A stretch of 64,000 bases of DNA from positions 1 through 64,000 of the forward strand of contig NZ_QUWK01000005.1 in assembly GCF_003429665.1 (NCBI RefSeq). The letters run 5' to 3'. A program made the position numbers and the translations under genes. The notes beneath the pieces are model-generated. The model was not told the origin of the DNA and ran no database searches. It saw nothing but the letters and a program-made list of their open reading frames with translations. This stretch comes from Sphaerochaeta halotolerans. Its GTDB lineage: Bacteria; Spirochaetota; Spirochaetia; Sphaerochaetales; Sphaerochaetaceae. This document shows, one piece after another, positions 34,033 to 45,100 of the stretch; position 1 is the stretch's first letter; every line of letters begins with the position of its first letter.

Positions 34033-34316
34033 CCAATATTCTAGCATTGTAAAGCCCCTTTCCCAAACATTTCCTTACTTTTTTTAAATAGTGCAATGCA
34101 ACAGAGAAATATCTTCCAAAATTCCGTGCAAATACTACCCAATTACTAGCAAAATACACTGGAAATTGATACTATCCATTCTTGCGCGTTCTATGCATAT
34201 ACAACGCGGACATTTCACACTTCCCCTTCTTGAGAAGGGATGAACCACACTTCATAGGAAAGGACTAAATACTACATTTAGTACATACCCAATCATGAAA
34301 TAGAAGGAATCCGGTA

Positions 34317-35669
34317 ATGACTGAAAATACCAACCAATTCTATCTTGACCGCCAAAATCAAACAGAATCAAACGCACGCACCTACCCCAGAAAATTCCCC
34401 ATTGCCATCAAAAAGGCAAAAGGTTCTGTAATAACCGATGTAGAAGGAAACACCTATCTTGATTTCCTCTGCGGAGCTGGAACCCTAGCCCTAGGTCACA
34501 ACGATCCAGAAATCAATCAAGCCATGATCGAGCTTCTGCAAAGTGGAGCACCACTACATTCACTCGATCTTACCACACCGGTCAAGGATACCTTCGTTCA
34601 CACCCTTCTTTCCTTGCTTCCTGAAGTACTAAAGGAACATGGAAAACTCCAGTTTTGCAGCCCAAGTGGTACTGACGCAGTCGACGCCGCAATCAAGCTT
34701 TGCAAAACAGCCACCGGTCGCTCTTCGGTCATTGCCTTCAGTGGCGGCTACCACGGAATGGGACACGGAGCACTTGCGTTGACGGGAAACCTCAACGCAA
34801 AAACCAACGTCAACGGACTCATGAGTGACGTACACTTCTTCCCATACCCATACTCCTACCGATGCCCATTTGGTCTTGGGGGAGAAGCCGGTGTGGATGC
34901 AGCATGTGCATACTTTGAACACACCCTCAAGGACCCAGAGAGTGGAATCACCAAACCAGCTGCGGTTATCATCGAACCCATCCAGGGAGAGGGGGGTGTT
35001 ATCCCTGCTCCAATAAAATTCCTTCAGACTATCAGGAGGGTTACTGAGGAACTCAATATTCCTATGATCGTCGATGAAATCCAGTGTGGAGTCGGGCGTT
35101 CCGGTAAGTTCTTCGCATTCGAGCACGCTGACATTACCCCTGATGTCATTCTCACCTCCAAGGCAATTGGCGGAAGTCAGCCACTGGCTGTGGTCATCTA
35201 CCACGAAAAGCTTGATGCCTGGCAACCAGGGGCCCATGCAGGCACCTTCAGGGGAAACCAGATTGCAATGGTAGCCGGTACGGTAGTCATGAACCGAGTC
35301 AGTGACCCTGCCTTCCTCACTGAGGTGCAGGAGAAGGGAGCACGCATAGAAGCAGAGCTTCTGAAGCTGAAAGGAGAAGTATCAATCATTGGAGATATTC
35401 GTGCAAAAGGCTTGATGCTTGGAATCGAGTTCGTTGACCCAAATGGTGAGAAAGACCGACTAGGCTCTCTTCCCAGTAGTGGAGACATTGCAAGTCTCGT
35501 CCAGCAGGAATGCTTCAAGAATTATCTTATCATGGAAAAAGGAGGCAGACATGGATCGGTCATGCGCTGTCTCTGTGCACTCAACGTAACCTATGAAGAA
35601 ATTGAGACCATGCTTCAAATTACTGAACAAGCTATACGCAAGGTAGATGCAGATGTCAAAGCCAACTAA
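34317..35669 (+). CDS. dat: diaminobutyrate--2-oxoglutarate aminotransferase
   Basis: The 450-residue class III PLP aminotransferase shows GTDAVDAAIKLCKTATGR, SGGYHGMGHGALALTGN, EPIQGEGGVIPAP, VDEIQCGVGRSGKFFAFEH and the lysine site LTSKAIGGSQPLAVV. The overall pattern is that of Dat/EctB-type enzymes, which form L-2,4-diaminobutyrate from aspartate semialdehyde and glutamate. The next gene, overlapping its end, encodes the matching decarboxylase, which supports this substrate. GAAGGAATCC precedes the start. The upstream gap (34033-34316) shows no gene. Confidence 0.87.
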   Translation: MTENTNQFYLDRQNQTESNARTYPRKFPIAIKKAKGSVITDVEGNTYLDFLCGAGTLALGHNDPEINQAMIELLQSGAPLHSLDLTTPVKDTFVHTLLSLLPEVLKEHGKLQFCSPSGTDAVDAAIKLCKTATGRSSVIAFSGGYHGMGHGALALTGNLNAKTNVNGLMSDVHFFPYPYSYRCPFGLGGEAGVDAACAYFEHTLKDPESGITKPAAVIIEPIQGEGGVIPAPIKFLQTIRRVTEELNIPMIVDEIQCGVGRSGKFFAFEHADITPDVILTSKAIGGSQPLAVVIYHEKLDAWQPGAHAGTFRGNQIAMVAGTVVMNRVSDPAFLTEVQEKGARIEAELLKLKGEVSIIGDIRAKGLMLGIEFVDPNGEKDRLGSLPSSGDIASLVQQECFKNYLIMEKGGRHGSVMRCLCALNVTYEEIETMLQITEQAIRKVDADVKAN

Positions 35670-37113
35670 GGCCCTTCCCTACTTTCTCGGGCCAGAGAAG
35701 GAACAGAAGGATGAATACAAGCGAGTGTTGACTGAGACCATTGAGGCGATCACAGCCTCGGTGAAGGATGAGGGAGCCTACCAAGGAGCTTCGGTTGAAG
35801 CTTTACAACAAACGCTTTCACAGTTTTCCCTTCTTCCTTCCCATGGTATTGGTTGGGAAGCGCTTTTGGAAGAAGTTAAACAGACAATTCTTCCTCACTT
35901 TCTTAGGACCTGGTCACCAAACTACATGGCTCACCTGCATAGCCCGGCTCTCTTGGAATCGATTGCCAGTGAGCTGATCATCGCAACCTTTAATCAGTCG
36001 ATGGACAGCTGGGATCAGAGTCCTATTGCAACTGAGGTGGAAGTAGCAGTGGTTCAGCAGCTGTGTAACCTGTATGGCTACGGAAAGGAGAGTGACGGTG
36101 TCTTCACCTCCGGGGGGAGCCAGTCAAACCTAAGTGCAATCACCATGGCCCGTGACTGGTACTGCTCCAGCAAGCTCAACCATGATGTAAAGAAGGAAGG
36201 CCTCCCAGCTTCTTATCACAAGCTGAGGCTCTATACGAGTGAAGTCTCCCATTTCTCTATGGAAAAAAGTGCCCATCTCCTTGGACTGGGTTATGATGCA
36301 GTACGCAAAGTACCAGTGGATGACCTGTGTAGGATGGATGTACAGGAACTTCGTGGGATGATCGAATCGGACAAGCAAGCGGGCCTTCTTCCCTTCTGCG
36401 TGGTAGCGACCATAGGAACCACAGACTATGGCTCTATCGACCGGGTAGAAGCAATACGAACGGTTTGTGACGAGGAAGGTATGTTCCTTCACGCAGATGC
36501 CGCATACGGAAGCGGACTGCAACTCTCCCCTACCTATCGAACCAGACTTGGAGACCTCTCTCTCTGTGACTCCATTACCGTCGATTTCCATAAGATGTTT
36601 CTCCTCCCCATCAGCTGTGGAGCAATCCTCGTGAAGAACAAAGAACACTTTTCTGTTTTCACCCTTCATGCAGACTATCTGAACAGAGAGGAAGATGAAG
36701 AGGAAGGTTATACCAATCTGGTAGGAAAGAGCCTACAGACTACTCGGCGCGCTGATGCCTTGAAGGTCTGGATGGCCTTCCAGTGCAGGGGGAAGGATGG
36801 CTATGAAAAGATTGTCGACACCTGCATAGAGAATGCAACCTTTCTGGCAAAGGCTCTCCTGGCTCATCCTTCTTTCACGCTTGCCATTGAACCAGAGCTC
36901 AGCAGTGTAGTATTCCGTCACATCGGCACTAGTGAGCTGAACAAGCGCATCAGAAAGGAACTACTGCACCATCATCAAGTGGTTATCGGGCAGACCGTAT
37001 ACAAACATCAGACCTATTTGAAGTTCACGTTGCTTAACCCAACAATTACCAAGGAGCACCTTTCAGAGCTCATTGCGTTGATCGACACATTGGCGAATGA
37101 ATTGCAACAATAG
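35653..37113 (+). CDS. ddc: L-2,4-diaminobutyrate decarboxylase
   Basis: About 486 residues of group II PLP decarboxylase type: TSGGSQSNLSAI, HFSMEKSAHLLGLG, FLHADAAYGSG and the lysine motif DSITVDFHKMFLLP. Paired with the aminotransferase it makes 1,3-diaminopropane, the precursor of norspermidine. The start at 35653 is chosen since AAGGTAG fits it better than the ATG two codons earlier. It overlaps the aminotransferase by 17 bases, so translation is coupled. Its stop abuts the stop of the convergent membrane gene. Confidence 0.87.
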   Translation: MSKPTKALPYFLGPEKEQKDEYKRVLTETIEAITASVKDEGAYQGASVEALQQTLSQFSLLPSHGIGWEALLEEVKQTILPHFLRTWSPNYMAHLHSPALLESIASELIIATFNQSMDSWDQSPIATEVEVAVVQQLCNLYGYGKESDGVFTSGGSQSNLSAITMARDWYCSSKLNHDVKKEGLPASYHKLRLYTSEVSHFSMEKSAHLLGLGYDAVRKVPVDDLCRMDVQELRGMIESDKQAGLLPFCVVATIGTTDYGSIDRVEAIRTVCDEEGMFLHADAAYGSGLQLSPTYRTRLGDLSLCDSITVDFHKMFLLPISCGAILVKNKEHFSVFTLHADYLNREEDEEEGYTNLVGKSLQTTRRADALKVWMAFQCRGKDGYEKIVDTCIENATFLAKALLAHPSFTLAIEPELSSVVFRHIGTSELNKRIRKELLHHHQVVIGQTVYKHQTYLKFTLLNPTITKEHLSELIALIDTLANELQQ

Positions 37114-37773
37114 TCAACGTACTCGCGTAAAATAGCGTCGTAGTCGCCGATAACTGTCCACCATAGTTTCATGGTGGACTTTCTTTGGGTCAAAACGCAT
37201 AACACGAAAGGTAATCTGGATACAGAACCCGATCAAGACTGCACTGAGAAGGGTACCCCACCCCAGCATACCCCCAAAAAGAAATCCGATGAAAGAGACT
37301 GCAACCTCCAAAAGACCACGACACGTACCGGCTGACCATCCGGTTTTCCTGGAAAGGAACACCATCAAGGAGTCGCGGGGACCAGCCCCATACCCTGAAG
37401 AAATATAGAGATAGGATGCAAACGAGATAACAAAGAGACCACCAATCATCTGTATGGCACCAGAAACGGGATGAACACGCTCAGGAAACAGTCCACTGTC
37501 CAGCAGAACATTGATGAAAAGACCAATGACCACCATGTTGCTAATGGTTCCCACCCCAATCTTCTCGCCACCCAAGAGTACGATGAGACCAACCAGGAGA
37601 CCAACGATAACCGTCATACTGCCAATCTTCACAGAGAATAGAGCTGACAGTCCGGCATGAAACACATCCCATGGACTGTACCCAATGTGAGCCTGCATCG
37701 TCAGGACAATACCTATTGCATAGGTGAACAAACCTATGAACAGACGCACCAAGCGTCCCACTTCTCTTTTCAT
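37114..37773 (-). CDS. YczE/YitT-like membrane protein
   Basis: A 219-residue protein with five or six transmembrane segments. TYAIGIVLTMQAHIGYSPWD and SSGYGAGPRDSLM are the signature blocks of the YczE-type family. Function is unknown; some members are linked to amino acid or peptide export. Its stop touches the decarboxylase stop with no spacer. The gene upstream (glycosidase) ends eight bases before its start, so it may be the last gene of that operon. Confidence 0.75.
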   Translation of the reverse strand: MKREVGRLVRLFIGLFTYAIGIVLTMQAHIGYSPWDVFHAGLSALFSVKIGSMTVIVGLLVGLIVLLGGEKIGVGTISNMVVIGLFINVLLDSGLFPERVHPVSGAIQMIGGLFVISFASYLYISSGYGAGPRDSLMVFLSRKTGWSAGTCRGLLEVAVSFIGFLFGGMLGWGTLLSAVLIGFCIQITFRVMRFDPKKVHHETMVDSYRRLRRYFTRVR

Positions 37774-37780
37774 GGTACTC

Positions 37781-39820
37781 CTACCAAAACCGTTTCAACC
37801 CCTCTGCCTGCACACACCACCCGTTTTTTGGGAAACCAGGATACGGGGTATTGCTTCCTTTCCAGCCTCCTGCAAGCAGGGCGACAGCAAGAAGCAGCGC
37901 CCCATTTCCGGGAAGGTACACAGGAAGGTCTTCTTTCGGTCTCTGGGCATTGTGCCCATTTGGAGTATAGGTGTTTTTCGGTGAGTCCATCAACAAGAGG
38001 TCGATAGCCAGGTCAGTCTTTCCCAATCTAGCCGCGGTCATAGCCATCAAGGGAAAATCCCAACCCCAAAGTTCATTCAGCTGCCACCTCTCCATGACCA
38101 TTTGCAGGGATCGCTCCATGACTGTCTGATCGACATCTCGTCCATCGAGCAAACCAAGGCTGAATAAAAACGAAGGATGATCGTAGGCATAAGCACCGTA
38201 CGTATCAGGGCAGTTCTCATGGGCAAGGTAGAGACCATCTTTCGTTGGTAGAGGGGCTAGGTTGTCCAGTACTTGTTTCCATTTTGGGTTGCTTGGCTCA
38301 CCAAGGTTTTCCAGGAAAGCAATTGCTTCAGAGAGGGCCCATCTCCAATATGAGAGCTCGAAGGTGGGATTAAGCGTATGCTCAGGATCATGGTTCTCCT
38401 GTACAGGAACCACCGGCGGGCCAAGTACATACGCGTTCCGGCTCTGATCCCAGGTGACATAATCCACCATGAAGTTAGCCGTTGCCTTAATGACAGGAAT
38501 CCAAGCAGGCAACAATGCAGAATCCGGATGTGTTTTTCGTACAAGCGAACCATAGAAAATGGGATGAGGCTGTTGCCAGCAGAGCAAGGTTCCAATAGCA
38601 GAAGGACTGTCATTTCCACTCGGGTCGGTCATCTTTGGCCATCGGGCACCCTGGTACCCTTGACTTTGAGCACGCTCATATGCACCGGGAAGAATATCCA
38701 GATAATATGAGAGCGAACGCTCCAACAACTCAGGCTGACCGAACAGAGCAAAGTGAGCTGCATGCAGGAGGTGCATCTCCAGGTGGAACTTTCCGTACCA
38801 GCTGTTGCAGGTAAGTCCGGTCTCAGGAGGAGGCATGTTTCCACTGCACTGGATGGCCAGCAGATACCGTGAGAGGATCATACGCCGTTGCAGCTCCCAT
38901 GCCCGCTGATCAATTGAGGATGAAACATCTATGAAAGCGCCATCCTGCCAAAAGGAACTCCAATAGAGCCCACATGCAGTACGAGCCTGGTTGAACGTCA
39001 CCACGTTCTCTTGTTTTCCCCCTTGGGGTAGGAACAACACATTTACCTCCATGATTTTTTCACTGGAAGAGAGTATGAATTCATGGGCAGCTGTTTGTTT
39101 GAGACAGGCATGTTCACTGAGCAATAAATGTACATCATAGGTCACCGCATCAATGGTTCGTTTGATGCAGTATCGGCCATTTCCGTAGCTATTGAGTTCA
39201 CTTATGTGGGCATCGGGCTTTGCGTAATCGCTGGCGGTTATAGCATGTGACGGATAGGGAAAGTCTAAGGCGAGATGCAATACTCCCATCTCAAGTAGGG
39301 ATGACTGTATGCGAAAAGAAAGCTGATCCTGCTTCGGATGACAGAGCGTTTCAACATGAATAGGTACATCATCAATACAGAAGGAACTGGTGATAGTTCC
39401 GCTCCATAGGTCCAACTCCTGGTTGATGGATTCCATGCTTTTCATAGCATATGGATTTCTTGTTTGTAAGCCAATATGGGCGAGATTGAACCGATGTGGG
39501 TTCACCCTGAGGTCACCAAAGAGCGTCTCCTGTCCAGTATCATCACTCATGTAGCCGATTGACCTGCCTGCATGCTTATACTGCCTCAAGGTGAGCCGCT
39601 CATAGTGCTTTTCTTCTTTTCCGGGGTAGTCGTGCATACCCCAGGTGGACATAGTGCATAACGGAGTCTTTCCTTTTGTGTAGGCAATCTGGCTCTGTGT
39701 TCCGCTACAGTCAACGGTATAGGCAAAATTACCGTTGCCCACTGTGAGAAATGAATCAGGATCCCAAGCATGTACTTTGGGATTCATCTCGTTTACAAGA
39801 CGCTTTCTCTCTATCGGCAT
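37781..39820 (-). CDS. six-hairpin glycosidase (GH65/GH95-like)
   Basis: The 679-residue protein has an N-terminal beta-sandwich (about 1-270) and a C-terminal (alpha/alpha)6 barrel (about 310-650), the layout of GH65/GH95-type enzymes. GLTCNSWYGKFHLEMHLLHA and GYQGARWPKMTDPSG are its barrel blocks; a Glu in KFHLEMH could be catalytic. No signal peptide, so it acts on oligosaccharides inside the cell. The start has AGGAGG upstream and overlaps the stop of a GH43-type gene, giving a two-enzyme operon. Exact family and substrate are uncertain. Confidence 0.75.
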   Translation of the reverse strand: MPIERKRLVNEMNPKVHAWDPDSFLTVGNGNFAYTVDCSGTQSQIAYTKGKTPLCTMSTWGMHDYPGKEEKHYERLTLRQYKHAGRSIGYMSDDTGQETLFGDLRVNPHRFNLAHIGLQTRNPYAMKSMESINQELDLWSGTITSSFCIDDVPIHVETLCHPKQDQLSFRIQSSLLEMGVLHLALDFPYPSHAITASDYAKPDAHISELNSYGNGRYCIKRTIDAVTYDVHLLLSEHACLKQTAAHEFILSSSEKIMEVNVLFLPQGGKQENVVTFNQARTACGLYWSSFWQDGAFIDVSSSIDQRAWELQRRMILSRYLLAIQCSGNMPPPETGLTCNSWYGKFHLEMHLLHAAHFALFGQPELLERSLSYYLDILPGAYERAQSQGYQGARWPKMTDPSGNDSPSAIGTLLCWQQPHPIFYGSLVRKTHPDSALLPAWIPVIKATANFMVDYVTWDQSRNAYVLGPPVVPVQENHDPEHTLNPTFELSYWRWALSEAIAFLENLGEPSNPKWKQVLDNLAPLPTKDGLYLAHENCPDTYGAYAYDHPSFLFSLGLLDGRDVDQTVMERSLQMVMERWQLNELWGWDFPLMAMTAARLGKTDLAIDLLLMDSPKNTYTPNGHNAQRPKEDLPVYLPGNGALLLAVALLAGGWKGSNTPYPGFPKNGWCVQAEGLKRFW

Positions 39821-40695
39821 GCAAGACCTCCTGCTGTCTCTATGAGAGGAACGAAGAAAGGCCGTTCATCAGGGGTCTTGTTCGGACTGTGGTAGGTGAG
39901 ATAGAGTTTGCAATCAAATGTCTCGAAAATCATACCATGACCACCATCACTTTGTACCAGTGGTTGGTCTTGCTGTTTCCAAGGACCAAGGATGGCTCCA
40001 CTCTCGCTGGTCGCATATCCCATTGCATAACCAGAGGGAGATACGCTGGACCAAAGCATCACCAGTGTCCCCTCCCTATTCCTGTGCAAGAAAGGACCGT
40101 CTGTAACCTTAGCGTCCACCAATCCTGTTCCGTCTCTCCTTGGAAGTGCTTTCGGCCAAGAAGCCTCAGAAGCCTTGAAAAGCAAGATTGGATCTCCAAG
40201 CGGTGTACTGAGATCCTTACTCAGTTTCCTGGCACATATCTCGCCATCATTGATCTGCACCCACTCATGGCAAAAAATAATCCAAGGTTGTGCATCCTCA
40301 TCGAGAAAGAAGGTACCGTCAAGACACTCCCAATCAAGAGGCGTAGCCGGTTCATCTGAAACGGGCAGGAAAGGACCCATGGGAGAATCACTGACGAGAA
40401 TCTGGGTGCCTCGACAGTGATTAGCAGCTGTAAAGGTGGCAAAGAGATAGTACTTCTCTTCATAGGTGTGTACCTCAGGAGCCCAAAAGTTATGGGTGCC
40501 CCAGAATTCCTCTGCAGGGGTAAACACTGTAGAGGGACCATCCCATTCATGGAGGTCTTTGCTTCGATACATACCGAAGCTCACGCCGGGAGCTTTCCAA
40601 GGATCTTTGTCAGTGGTCCCGTAGAGGTAATATGTCAGGGTTTTCTTGTCTGCAAGCACAAAAGGGTCACGCATCTGAATCTCGTTCAGTTTCAT
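39811..40695 (-). CDS. glycoside hydrolase family 43-like protein
   Basis: A 294-residue five-bladed propeller with RDPFVL near the N terminus (catalytic base Asp), ECLDGTFFLDED in the middle (pKa-modulating Asp), and VTDGPFLHRN. This matches the GH43/GH117 clan of arabinosidases and xylosidases. No signal peptide is seen. It is the first gene of the operon with the six-hairpin glycosidase, so they probably degrade the same plant-type oligosaccharide. Confidence 0.8.
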   Translation of the reverse strand: MKLNEIQMRDPFVLADKKTLTYYLYGTTDKDPWKAPGVSFGMYRSKDLHEWDGPSTVFTPAEEFWGTHNFWAPEVHTYEEKYYLFATFTAANHCRGTQILVSDSPMGPFLPVSDEPATPLDWECLDGTFFLDEDAQPWIIFCHEWVQINDGEICARKLSKDLSTPLGDPILLFKASEASWPKALPRRDGTGLVDAKVTDGPFLHRNREGTLVMLWSSVSPSGYAMGYATSESGAILGPWKQQDQPLVQSDGGHGMIFETFDCKLYLTYHSPNKTPDERPFFVPLIETAGGLACR

Positions 40696-40804
40696 CTCAC
40701 ATACTCCTTAGTTTCTAATAAGTATACCCTACAAGAAGACCCCAATACAGCAAGATTTCTTTTTTCATTTGTGTGGAAAGAAAAATCTGTCTATACTAGG
40801 GAGT

Positions 40805-41905
40805 ATGCAAACACTATTGGAATCAGAATATCTGAAAGCACTATTGGTAATTGTCATTGGTTCACTCATCTTGTTGTTGGTGAACTTCATCTTGAAACGA
40901 CGCATCAAGAAACTGGAAGCAAAACAGGAGCAGGCAGGAAAAAGAATCTCTCATCTGAATTTCTTGCGGTTCTTTCAGCGAATTGCCGTTCCCTTAGCCT
41001 TCCTTGGTTTGCTGACCATCGCTATAGATATGGTGGCATTCAATGAGCAGATTCAAAACATTGTGAAGATTGGACTTTCCATCATCATGACCTTTATCAT
41101 TGTCCGTTCACTCAATAAAACTATGGAGTTGGCATTTTCACGGTACTTTGAACATGATTGGGCAAACCATGACCGGGAGAAAAATCTCAAGCCGCTCCTG
41201 TCGCTGGTCAAATTCATCTTCTGGATCATCGGCATCATATTCCTGATGGCAAACCTTGGCATCGATGTCACAGCCGCTCTTGCAGGGCTTGGCGTTGGTG
41301 GTATTGCCGTAGCTATAGCCGCTCAAGGAATCCTTGGGGACCTTTTCAGCTACTTTGTCATTTTCTTTGACAAACCTTTTGCGTTGGGTGACTTCATCGT
41401 CTTCGGTGATAAGGCGGGTGTAATTGAACGGATTGGAATAAAATCAACCCGCATTAGGGTTCTTTCCGGTGAATTGCTGATCATGGCCAACTCCGACCTA
41501 ACCTCTGCCCGTGTCCACAACTACAAGCAGATGCTCAGACGTAGGGTAGTCTTCAAGGTTGGAGTGGTCTACGAAACACCTGCAGACAAGGTGGAAAAGA
41601 TTCCTACCATCATCAAGGATATCATTGCCTCGGTACAAACCATTGAAGGCGTCATCTGCGACCGGTCACACTTCTCTGCTTTCGGGGACTTCTCACTCAA
41701 CTTTGAAACTGTCTACTATGTACCAAGCAGTGATTATGCCATCTATATGGACACGCAACAAGAAATTTACCAGAAGCTCTTTAGAGCATTTAAAAAAGAA
41801 GGTATTGGGTTTGCCTACCCAACACAATTGGTCTACACCAAGTCAGGAGCAACCAGCTCTGTAGAAACAGAGGTGGTGCCTCCTCCTCCTCAGATTACAA
41901 AGTAA
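40805..41905 (+). CDS. small-conductance mechanosensitive channel (MscS family)
   Basis: About 366 residues with four hydrophobic segments and the MscS pore and beta domain: ALAGLGVGGIAVAIAAQGILGDLFSYFVIFFDKPF is the Gly/Ala-rich pore helix, and GDFIVFGDKAGVIERIGIKSTRIR is the family's beta domain. It releases solutes upon osmotic downshock. The ATG at 40805 follows GGGAGT; the frame is open to 40769. Its 3' end overlaps that of the convergent PII-like gene by 16 bases. Confidence 0.9.
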   Translation: MQTLLESEYLKALLVIVIGSLILLLVNFILKRRIKKLEAKQEQAGKRISHLNFLRFFQRIAVPLAFLGLLTIAIDMVAFNEQIQNIVKIGLSIIMTFIIVRSLNKTMELAFSRYFEHDWANHDREKNLKPLLSLVKFIFWIIGIIFLMANLGIDVTAALAGLGVGGIAVAIAAQGILGDLFSYFVIFFDKPFALGDFIVFGDKAGVIERIGIKSTRIRVLSGELLIMANSDLTSARVHNYKQMLRRRVVFKVGVVYETPADKVEKIPTIIKDIIASVQTIEGVICDRSHFSAFGDFSLNFETVYYVPSSDYAIYMDTQQEIYQKLFRAFKKEGIGFAYPTQLVYTKSGATSSVETEVVPPPPQITK

Positions 41906-42162
41906 CCAATTCCCTCATGGTCATACTTCTTTTTCACAAGGTGCACGGCCATCTCAATTTTCTCGAGGATTGCATCATCACAGTAGATGATCAAGACAAA
42001 GTTTTCTTCCGGCCACACATCATCCCCAAGTTTGGGGATGGTGTTTCCTTTTCCATGGGCAGTGGGGATAATGGTGTAATGCATTGGTACTGCATAGTGC
42101 TCAAGTGCCTCAAGGACATCTTCCAAGATTGCCTGAGCTGCCATGATTTCAACTCTTCTCAT
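41890..42162 (-). CDS. PII-like protein linked to RND efflux
   Basis: A 90-residue protein with ferredoxin-like fold pattern: MRRVEIMAAQAILEDVLEAL, then HYTIIPTAHGKGNTIPKLGDDVWPEENFVLIIY. The loop around HGKGN resembles the T-loop area of PII-type trimers (DUF3240-like). It starts two bases past the RND pump stop (TGATATG) behind GAGGGGGAG, as last gene of the efflux operon. A sensor or modulator of pump activity is a fair inference. Ligand unknown. Confidence 0.7.
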   Translation of the reverse strand: MRRVEIMAAQAILEDVLEALEHYAVPMHYTIIPTAHGKGNTIPKLGDDVWPEENFVLIIYCDDAILEKIEMAVHLVKKKYDHEGIGYFVI

Positions 42163-42163
42163 A

Positions 42164-45100
42164 TCACTCCCCCTCTGCAAAGTTTTCAATACTCTCTACA
42201 TCTTTTTTACGCTTCTCTCGATTGAAGAGTGCATAGAGTACCGGTGTGAAGAAAATCGTCATCAACGTACTGATGGCCATTCCTCCAATGATGGTTTGCC
42301 CAATCGGTTGAATCTGCTCCGCTCCTTGTCCTCCAAAAAAGGCAAGGGGGATCATACCGAAAATAGTGGTGAAACTGGTCATCAGAATCGGCTTAAGGCG
42401 ATTACCACCTCCCTCAATACAAGCCTCCTTGATACCCAGCCCCCGACTTCTCAGCAGGTTGATGTACTGAATCAAGACAATACCGTTGTTTACCACGATA
42501 CCAGCCAGGATTACCATACCTATGGCACTGATCAAGCTGAAGGTCTCGCCGGTTATCAGATACATTCCCACTACACCAATGAGCATGAGCGGCATGGAAA
42601 GCAGGACAATGAATGGATTACGGAAGGACTCAAACAATGATGCCATAACACCGAATACCAATATCACTGCAAGGGCCAGAATCAACCAAACTTGGCTGAA
42701 CATCTGCGTCAAATCGGCGAAATCACCACCATATTCAATGAATACGTCATCTGAAAGTTGCAGATTTTCATCTATCAATGCCTTAATGTCTGTCTCAGCT
42801 TGGCTCACAGCGTAGGAGCCTTTCAATCCTCCCACTACATGAACCGTACGCATCTCATTTTCACGATTGATGGAAACTGGTCCCGTAGCTCGTTCTATGG
42901 TGGCAATATTATCAAGACTGATCTTCTCTCCCATGGGGTTCCGTACAAAGATACGTCTAAGGTCGAACTCGCTAGAACGGTCTTCATCCTGTAGAATGAC
43001 TACGACGTCTGTCTCACTTCCGTTACGCTTCAACTGGGTTGCGGTAAGACCATTCACACTGTAACTGATTTCATTGGCGATGCTTTGCATGGTAAGGTTG
43101 TACGCATACGCACGCTCACGATCTATCACTACCCTGAATTCAGGCAAGCCTTGGGTAAAGTCAGTACGAACCTCCGTTATCCCTGGCAGATTCTCTTTGA
43201 TCAAGTCACGAATTTGCTCCGCAGTAGAGGCTGCTAGTTCCAGATTGTCGCTTTTCACCACAACATCAACTGGATTGAGATTTCCTAGGCCCATGGACAT
43301 CTGGCTGAATGAGAATGATGCAGAAGGATAGAGGGGGAAATACTGACGGACCTTATCCTGGACAATCTGCATGCTATCGGCACCCTCATCATCGTTGAGA
43401 ACAATCTGCAGGGAGCCACTATTGGTACCACTGCCCATCATGCCACCCAACAAGCCTCCACCTCCAGCGGTCACGATCAAATCCTTGTAGCCGACAATAT
43501 CCTGTTTAGCCTTTGCCTCCAGATCACGAAGAACGTTCTCAGTCGTTTCCAGTGTAGTCCCTTCAGGTAGGGTTACACTCACCGTTACTGAAGTTTCGCT
43601 CATAGTGGGATACAGACTCTGATGCATCGCCCCGTAGGCTTGTAAGGTCAAGGCCATGATCAACACAACCAACAGCAGGGTAAGCCACCGATAATCGATT
43701 AGAAGTGAAAGTACCCGTTTGTAACCACGATCCAAGGCTTCAAATGCATCCTCTGCCTTGTCGTCGATGAAGCGAAGCACTTTCCAGCGAAGTGGCTTTT
43801 GTTTACGAGTATAGATTTTTACATAACTACTGGTGAGCACAGGGACCAAGGTAATGGCGACAATCAAGGAAGCGAGCAAAGAGATGATGATGGTACCCGC
43901 CATCGGGGTAATCATTTCACCGAGCATCTCCAGGTTGCTTCTGAGTAGCACCATTGGAACAAATACACACACCGTCGTCAAGGTAGATGCGGTGATGGAA
44001 ACAATCATTTCCTTGGTTCCAAGGATTGCTGCTGCATCCAGTTTTGCTCCTCTTTCTCGGTAACGGAATATGTTTTCCAAAACAACGATGGAGCCGTCTA
44101 CAGTCATCCCCAACCCAAGGATAAGACCGGTTAAGGTCATCAGGTTCAGAGAGTATCCAAAAAAGAACATTGAGAGTACGGTCAGAAGCATGGATACAGG
44201 TATGGCTACACCAACGATCAGAGTTGATTTAATACTTCTAAGGAATATGAAGAGCACCACCATGACCAGGATCACACCAAAGAGCAACGATTGATAAACT
44301 GCATTAATGGTGGACTCCACCATTGTAGAGGTATCCACAATTACTTCCAGACTCAAATCATCGGGAAGCTCAGTGTTCAACTGATCAATAACTTCATGTA
44401 CCCGTTTGGCAACCTGTACCGTATTGGCATCAGACTCCTTCGAAACAGAGAGGTACACCCCAGGTTCCCCATTAATGTAAACCTGGCTTGTTGCATCACG
44501 GAATGCATAGGAGACTGTTGCCAAATCTTTGAGGCGGATTACACTCGTTCCAGTCACATTCCCCGAGCTGTCATAGCTGGGGATGCTCATAATCATCACA
44601 TTCTCAATCTCTTCCAAAGAAGAGAACTCTGCATCAGTCCTGAGCAGATAGGAGAGATTTCCCTCTACCATGGCACCGGCACCAACCTGTACATTTTGTG
44701 GATTCAATGCATAGGAAACCTGACTAAGGGTCAATCCATAAGCTTCCAACCTATTCTGATCAACTGCAACTTGAACAATGTCATCCTGACCACCGTTGAT
44801 CGAGGTAGTGGAAACTCCATTGACTCGATCAATCTGGTTTTGGATGACATCCTCCATCAATGCGCGCAACTCATTGGAATCCTTGCCACTGTTGCTGCGA
44901 AGTGTAATGTTCATCACAGGAACCATGTTGGTATTAAGCTTGAAGATCGTAGGCTGACTGGCATCATTCGGTAAGAGATCTGCAACCAAGTTGAGGTTGT
45001 CATTGATCGATTGGCTCGCCTTGTCCAAGTCAGTTCCATAAGCAAACTCAAGCATGATCATGCTTATTCCTTCAGAGGAGGTTGAACTGATGTTCTTTAT

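Noticed and set aside
34629-35237. 202-codon minus-strand frame antisense to the aminotransferase gene
   Set aside because: It is a codon-bias shadow; the plus-strand gene is clearly real and no start signal exists on the minus strand.
42143-44974. Long plus-strand frames antisense to the RND pump
   Set aside because: Shadows of the pump gene without ribosome binding sites or domains.
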